A stretch of DNA of 64,000 bases from the NCBI RefSeq assembly GCF_030272615.1, contig NC_081413.1:556969136-557033135 (forward strand). Direction: 5' to 3'. Position 1 is the first letter of the stretch, and each line of letters opens with the position of its first letter. Source of the DNA: Cryptomeria japonica. Lineage: Eukaryota > Streptophyta > Pinopsida > Cupressales > Cupressaceae. Below the pieces are notes generated by a model. The model ran no database searches. It saw only the letters and a list, made by a program, of their open reading frames with translations, and was not told the origin of the DNA. The translations under genes and the position numbers were made by a program. Of this stretch, positions 58,400-64,000 are shown piece after piece.

Positions 58400-59113
58400 A
58401 TGTATAATAGAAATTGGAGTTAGGTCCTAATCCTACATGATTCCATTTTCATCCATTACAATATGTATCCATCGAACCCCATTGCTTTTGTTGTGCCAAC
58501 TCCTTGAAATATTGATTTAGGTCCTTATCAAGTCTCTCACTCAACCTCTCTACAAAAATTACATAAGAAGTAATCATATCATGTTCGATGGTGATCATCC
58601 TGTGATGCCACCACTATGTGCAATGCCATTAAGATGTATTATTACATACTTAATGGCTTCTTGTTCCAACGTGGGATTGAGCTAGAAATATGTGTCTATC
58701 TTCTAAACCTGAGTTGTAGCTAAAGTCTTCCCTAAACCATCGTTATAAGAAATAGTCAATTTTCCCACCTTCTTTTGTAGATCATAGTTTTTTTTTCTAT
58801 TTCCATTGTAGGATAGATGCTTCATTCTAACATCAATTCTCTCAATGATACAATAGCTTGGAACTCAGGACCTGCACTCTCCCAATCATTTCTAAATTGA
58901 TATTGCAAATATGTAATTTGAGGCTCATTTTCAACTCATTTTGGTGTCCTAGGTGGAAAGGTAGGCATAAGGGGCCTGAGATTGATGGTTCAATTTACTA
59001 ATTTGGAGTTGCACCATGTATTGAGTTCTCTCCTTAGCCATTATTGCCTTTGTTGTTGCCTCCATTGTTACCTCCATTATTATTTGCACCGATATTTATC
59101 CCCATTTGTTGAT
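58400..59113 (-). pseudogene. Decayed Ty3/gypsy Gag, minus strand
   Basis: The minus frame starting at 59113 reads MDQQMGINIGANNNGG with a short Asn/Gly repeat. Shifting frame, it gives NEPQITYLQYQFRNDWESAG, then KIDTYF-LNPTLEQEAIKYVI-HLNGIAHSG (about 58640-58730), recognisable as the retrotransposon Gag capsid core in which family members have KLDTYF...EEEAIKFA..HLEGVAHEWW. Later, a RSWHNKSNG-like stretch echoes FRELAQLKQTG. Stops and shifts are frequent. It would have formed the particle shell. Its place just inside a primer site at 59407 supports the call. Confidence 0.6.
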
Positions 59114-59406
59114 CCATAATTTTTATTAATAATATCAAACATTGATTTTGTTGTTATGCTCTTTATTCTGTAACTTGTTTCCCTTTAACCAAGGCATCCA
59201 ACAAATTCAAAAGCCTCTTTTCCTTTGTATCTCTTGCATTTTTGTCACCCATATTTTCTATATTTTTTCTATCTAAATACTTATCTTCTTCTACAACTAA
59301 ATTTAGAGAAGACATGTTCCTATGATAATGTAGCAAAAAAGGTGTTCATAGACTAGACACATCATTTCTCTGTCATGTTATACCCTCCAAGATGGCAAGA
59401 TACACT

Positions 59407-59418
59407 ACTTTGATACCA
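59407..59418 (-). other. Primer-site-like TGGTATCAAAGT, minus strand
   Basis: On the minus strand TGGTATCAAAGT lies 0.3 kb upstream of the Gag start. It differs from TGGTATCAGAGC by two bases. This sets the orientation of the gypsy remnant. Confidence 0.55.
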
Positions 59419-59426
59419 CTATAATA

Positions 59427-60729
59427 TGTGACCTTGTTTACTTCTTTTTTTGTGTGTGTTTTGAATGTGTTTTGCAATGGTTGGATATGGTAAGTATAAT
59501 GCAAAAAAAAAGTAACTTGAAATAATTTATAGAGCTCTGAAAATAGATAAACTCAAAAATAAATGTAGCTAAAAATTTTAGAATGTAATTTTGATTTAAG
59601 ATTACACTTTTTTTCAAAAATAAGAGCAACCCAGTATATTAAATATCATCACTTATCTAAATCCAACATACCTAGAAAATGCATCATTGGTTTAGTTTGA
59701 GTTACTCTAAAAATGAACCAAACTAACACTCCAAGATGGACATCACCATTTGAAGAATGCTCTCTAATGACCACGAGGTAGCTAGAACAATTCTACAAAT
59801 CTCCAAGTAGCAATATATGACCTCAAAACCAAATATCCACCTCTGAAAACCCCAGTCCTCCCTCCTTGATTCTTGTGGCCAACAAGAGGGGTAAAACCAA
59901 CAAATAGAAAGAAAGAGTAACAAATCCTCCTTTCAAACTCTTTCAATCAGATTTATAGTCTCCTTAATAAAAAGTACAGTGTGTCCTCTACAAATTAGTT
60001 CAGTTGTGACCTGTGAAATGAAACCACCAAATCTAGATTATATCTCTGAATAATATGAATAATTAAGGATTCCCATCCTCACAAAACTAAGAAGAACAAT
60101 CCTCTCCAACAACAATAGAAATATCAAATTATGAAACTCAACATAACATATGAGCTTCACAAAACTCCTTTTATAACTCCCTAAATCAATTCAACCCTTT
60201 ACAATTTTTCTTTTTATTTAATAAAAATCACTTTCTTTTTCATCTCCCAATGTAAAATTAAATAAAGGGTCCCATATATTTAATATAAATCATCTTTTCC
60301 CTTTATAACTGCCCCTTTTAGTCCTTTATTTAGTAAATTAAAATAATGATAAAGTTAAATATTTAATTTAACTTTAATAACAAATAACATCGTTATTTAA
60401 TAAAAGACCACTAGACTATATAAAATATTTAGATAATCATCAAAACTGAATCCATCAACAATACAAAATGGTAACCTTGTCAACTGACTTAGTCGTTGTT
60501 CAAAATTGACTTACTAAAAATAGTAAGTATTAGAATACTAAGCCAAATTCACTCCAGAATAGGGCATTGTGCACATAATAATGATGAAATCTCAACTAAA
60601 CATCAAATACTATTAAATTTTGGGCAAAGTGCCTCTAAAATTCCCTAACCCCATCACATTGACCTATACGAACCCAAGTAGATAAGCTAATGGTCCACCA
60701 ACTCAATTGGTTAGGAAGGGGACATTACA
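59427..60729 (-). repeat. Presumed 5' LTR of the minus-strand gypsy remnant
   Basis: On the minus strand it would start TGTAATGTCCCC (60729) and end near GGTCACA (59427), eight bases before the primer site. No partner LTR is present, so the ends rest on TG/CA termini and position. The interior is AT-rich (60190-60420) without coding. Confidence 0.4.
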
Positions 60730-61639
60730 TTATAGACCTCAAATTTAAATCTTTCACAATAAAAAAATATAGGATGTGGTTATAGATCTTGATTTCAAAT
60801 CTTGCATAATAAAAAAATATAGCGTGGCAATAGATGAGAATAGTGGTAAAAATAATTTCAGATGCATATTTTTAAGGCATAGGGGAAGGGTGCCAATAGT
60901 CATTATAGCTAAATTTGACAATCGTAAGTTCTTGAATGGTACACTAAGTTTTGAGGATCTTTTTTTGTTTTCTTTGTTTGTGACTTAAAATCTCAAAGCT
61001 ATTATTTTAGCTTTTGGGTAGTTATGAAGAATGTGAGATAATTTATTATGTGCACAAAGGTCAAAAAGTGGTTATTTAGAGGTGATTCTCAATACCTACT
61101 TAAAGAAGCTCCAATAATTGTGCATTAAAACCACCTCTAAAATTTGTGTAGCCAATCCAATACATATTCCTCTAATTCCCAATATTGTTTCCTCTAATAA
61201 ATGCTTTTACCAATACTTATACACAAATGCCTCAATGATCGTGTGTTATGGGTACCAATACACAAGTCCTCCAATTAGATATGAAAAATTTAACTATTGG
61301 GAGTACAAGTGGGGGGTTATTGGTACATGTAAAATATCTTGATGGGATTTTAATTAGATTTTTTTTCCATTTTTTTTAAGTTAGTAATTGGGGGGTTGGG
61401 TGAGCAAGGAGTGAATAGTTAGAACATGGGCGATAAATAGGCCCCTTCCTCTAGAATCATTGTAAATAGATAGATAGATCTTTTTAATGTCTACAAGGTT
61501 AAAAAAAGTCTATGGGACAACCAACGACGTCATTTAGGTCTTGTACATTCAATATTTTCCTATTCAAGGAGATGATAAGCATGCATGTCTTGTCAATAGT
61601 ATCCTCATTGAATAAATTATGCTAAGAAACAGTTGTCAT

Positions 61640-61800
61640 CATATTGACATGTTTGTGTCTAACACCCTTGAAGATATCAAACTCCATAATAAAGTGTTTT
61701 TTTAGTCCACTACCTTGATGCTACAAAAAATACACACCCTTTCTTCCCATGCTTCTTTAGGTCTTTTCCATCTCCATGTTTCATATTAGAGTTAATGAGA
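61640..61800 (-). pseudogene. Relic of a LINE zinc-finger segment
   Basis: The minus strand reads KEAWEERVCIFCSIKVVD and, after a frameshift, KKHFIMEFDIFKG. This resembles the C-x2-C...H-F...(C) finger near the C-terminus of non-LTR retrotransposon ORF2 proteins, with the last Cys reading Phe. Only about 35 residues are recognisable. Flanks 60730-61640 and 61800-61987 give nothing. Confidence 0.35.
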
Positions 61801-61987
61801 GTTGCTTCATAATTTAAAAATAATAACCTTGGATTTCCACAAAATATCGGCTACTGTGTATCCTTTGTGTTGATTGCACATGGAGTTGAACTCTTCATGA
61901 AGATAATATTTACTTTTCTCCCTAGCACTTTACCCCATATACGCTTCCAGAACTTATCTAAAATAAAATCTTTTATCTCTTTGTAAT

Positions 61988-62318
61988 TGTTATTTATGGA
62001 GCATGTGTTGCAAGTCGAACAAACCTCCAAAAAATAAAGAGAAGAAAAAAGAGAGAAGCTATTTCACCAGTTAATGAACAAATGCATTCATGAGAATGAG
62101 ATGTTGTACATTGTACAAACCCCATGCTTATAAAACATAATACGAGAGAGAAGAGCACATGTGATAAGGATAGATGTCCCAATCAAGAAGAAGAGTAGGT
62201 ACAACCACTCTCTAGCAATAAAAAATGATATACCTAACTATATAAAGTTGTATAAAACTAAATGATATTTCCTAAGTAAACTTGAGAAAATGTGCATGGT
62301 AAATGTGTACACCAACAC
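61988..62318 (-). repeat. Presumed LTR of a minus-strand copia-like element
   Basis: On the minus strand it starts TGTTGGTGTACAC (62318), directly after a G-rich tract, and may end ATAACA (61988). The junction resembles CTAAGTTGCACTTAAGGGGGGG-TGTTGGTGTAAAT of the young copia element (24314-24347), which suggests a related family. It contains a TTTATAAGC box. The internal region would lie to the right. Confidence 0.5.
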
Positions 62319-62905
62319 CCCCCCCTCCCCCCCTCCTCTCTAAGTGCAACTTAGAGAGAAATATGCAAATGATGCAATATTAGATGCATTAAGAATCTTG
62401 GCAACATCACCATGTTAGGTGAAGATGGAGGAAATGGGCATTTGAATCAAAGATTTGAATTTGTTCCAACATCAAACAATGAAGTACCTGTGACCAACAT
62501 ACATGCAAAAAAAAAATCTAAATTAAAACAATCATGCATGCTACAAAAACCTACTCCATTGCACTTCTATCAACCAAGATCTTGTGTTAAAGAATGATGC
62601 TCTTAAAAGCACATGCACAAGAGGCTATGGTGAATGAAGATTTGAGATAATGAATGCAAATAATATGAAAGATAGAGAAAGAAAAGTGTGAGATAACAAG
62701 AATGCAAGAATGCAAAAGTGAACTAAATTGCTAGATGATTGAAATGAGAGGGGGTTGGATTTAAATATATGTCCTCAAATGAGTGAAATGGATAAAGTGA
62801 GATAGGATAGATAAAGGGGGTAGTGGATGTGTAGGAGATTTAAGTAAATGGATTAATAGAAGAATATATTAATGGATTTAAATGAATTAATGAAGAATAA
62901 TATTA
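62319..62905 (-). other. Polypurine tract and 3' internal end of a minus-strand element
   Basis: A C-rich run at 62319-62339 (G-rich on the minus strand) is the presumed polypurine tract, preceded on the minus strand by CTCTAAGTTGCACTTAGAGAG, a near-palindrome. No sustained frame follows until 62906. Confidence 0.5.
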
Positions 62906-63667
62906 CTAGAAGAATATATTAATGGATGATGGGAGAGGTGTATATTTGGACTTAGATAGAAGGATGTGGAATTTAGTGGGGATACCAACATCCTGAAGAA
63001 CAACTTTTTTGTTGGGACCATGACCATTAGTATTTGCTTTGATATGGAGGGATTCTGATCTGGCTTGTTCATGGAGGCATGACTGCTTGCCTTGATCAAT
63101 CCTTTGACTAATGGGACACTCTTTTTTTTTGGAAGAAGATGTAAGTCCATTTTGAGATGGATACAAAATGAAATAAATGATAGGGTCAAAAAGTAGACTA
63201 GACCCAATGGAAGTGGAGGAACTCATTTTACCTATAAAAGGTTCATTAACAACTTGCATAGAGATGTTGGGGTCATGAGGGGGACTAAGAGAAATGATAG
63301 GATCTTTACATGGATATGGAGGCATGATAGGATCTTTAGGCGAAATAGGAGGAATGATAGGTTCATCTCGGGAGATGGAATCTTGTGGAAGACATGGAAG
63401 ATTATGATAAGGAGATGGAGGGATACTTTGATCTTAACATGGAAGAAGACCATTGGATAGAGTGGAAAGGGTGTTTGGATCTCCATTTTGAATAAGATAA
63501 TTTGAAAAGGTAGAAGAGGCATCATGATCTTGCTTAGGAAGTAGATTAGGAATAGGACTTGGAAGGAAGCTTAGCTCTTGAGATGGAAGGGGGTCATCTT
63601 GGAAGAAATGGAAAGGTATAAGAGGATCATCATGGGATTCCAAGGAGATAGGAACTTGGTCAACCAT
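62906..63667 (-). pseudogene. Proline-rich reading frame with 10-residue repeats
   Basis: On the minus strand a frame from 63667 (MVDQVPISLESHDDPLIPFH) runs to 62906 with one TAA near 63434, about 254 codons in all. It is rich in Pro, Ser, Asp and Ile. It includes units EPIIPPISPK, DPIMPPYPCK, DPIISLSPPH and DPNISMQVVN, encoded by a 30-base minisatellite. No known domain is recognised. It may be the 3' part of an element-encoded protein upstream of the purine tract at 62319. A further Pro/Ser-rich frame at 63571-63894 overlaps in another phase. 63895-64000 shows nothing. Confidence 0.4.
63230..63430 (-). repeat. 30-bp coding minisatellite
   Basis: On the plus strand, GGAGG-ATGATAGG(A/T)TC words recur about every 30 bases (near 63293, 63323, 63353), with a looser copy at about 63263. 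They preserve the minus-strand frame and translate as 10-residue P-rich repeats. Confidence 0.65.
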
Positions 63668-64000
63668 TGGATGAGATTGAGAGTTTTGGTGTCTTGATCT
63701 TGATTTATGATAGGACTTGTTTCTTCATTCTTTTGACCATCCTCTTGACATGGAGCCACTTCTAAGAAAGGGATGGAATTTTGCATATGCATGGGGGATT
63801 CACAGAAAGTGTTCATGTTTTGGCACGATGGGGAAGCATTTTTGATGGGACTCTCTAGAGTGGGTATGATTGGAATTGGAGTGCATGATGGCATAGGATC
63901 TAGGATTTTTTAATCATTAGAAGAACATGTATTGACATTGGGACTAACTTGGATTTTCACAAGAGATAGCCCTTGAGGTTCAACATAAAAAGTGTCATTA

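Overview
This window is eukaryotic, transposon-dense DNA from a land plant with a large genome. Plant-type LINEs with a C-terminal RNase H, Ty1/copia and Ty3/gypsy elements, and an initiator-tRNA-Met-type primer site (TGGTATCAGAGC) in all three full-length copia-like elements point to a seed plant. A gymnosperm-like genome would fit but is only inferred. I see no convincing host gene. Almost all annotatable sequence is retrotransposon, in nested layers that can be ordered in time.

Region 1 (1-3.0 kb): tail of an LTR element with two degenerate repeat arrays (one built on GCGCTA), a hairpin cluster, a 21-bp tandem repeat and AT microsatellites.

Region 2 (about 3.0-32.8 kb): an old minus-strand LINE (ORF1, endonuclease, RT, RNase H) split in two by a 23.8-kb insertion at 4062-27827. 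The insertion is a pol-less LTR retrotransposon with 1.19-kb LTRs and a GTGGAG target duplication. It carries a coiled-coil, five-zinc-knuckle ORF1 of about 450 codons and an unrecognised ORF2 of about 1100 codons. Each ORF was later split. A plus-strand LINE of 8.9 kb (5589-14524, with an extra 194-aa ORF in a 3.1-kb 3' region) sits in ORF1. A copia element of 6.8 kb (17999-24782, 448-bp LTRs with four differences) sits in ORF2. Reading frames rejoin when each insert and one target-site copy are ignored.

Region 3 (33.0-46 kb): a minus-strand solo LTR (33044-34160, TSD AAATG), then two related pol-less gypsy-like elements. Element B (37777-44215, TSD CTTGG) is inserted in element A (34.2-37.8 plus 44.2-about 45.9 kb). 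Both encode a protein made of ~40-residue repeats. A also keeps a decayed retropepsin and a CHHC zinc finger.

Region 4 (46773-53851): a complete copia element with 1.2-kb LTRs, TSD GGTTG, and a gag-pol frame with eight premature stops but no frameshift.

Region 5 (53.9-64 kb): old remnants. These are a GACTG-rich unassigned stretch, a gypsy LTR fragment, a minus-strand gypsy gag with primer site and LTR, a LINE zinc-finger relic, and at the right edge a minus-strand LTR/polypurine boundary with a proline-rich reading frame containing a 30-bp minisatellite.

Main leads: the pol-less element with its unknown large ORF and a strongly strand-biased ACCGAG motif; the extra LINE ORF; and the young copia copy whose ten nonsense codons lie mostly where Gln or Arg codons are expected. 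Family statements rest on motifs read by eye. No database search or alignment was run.
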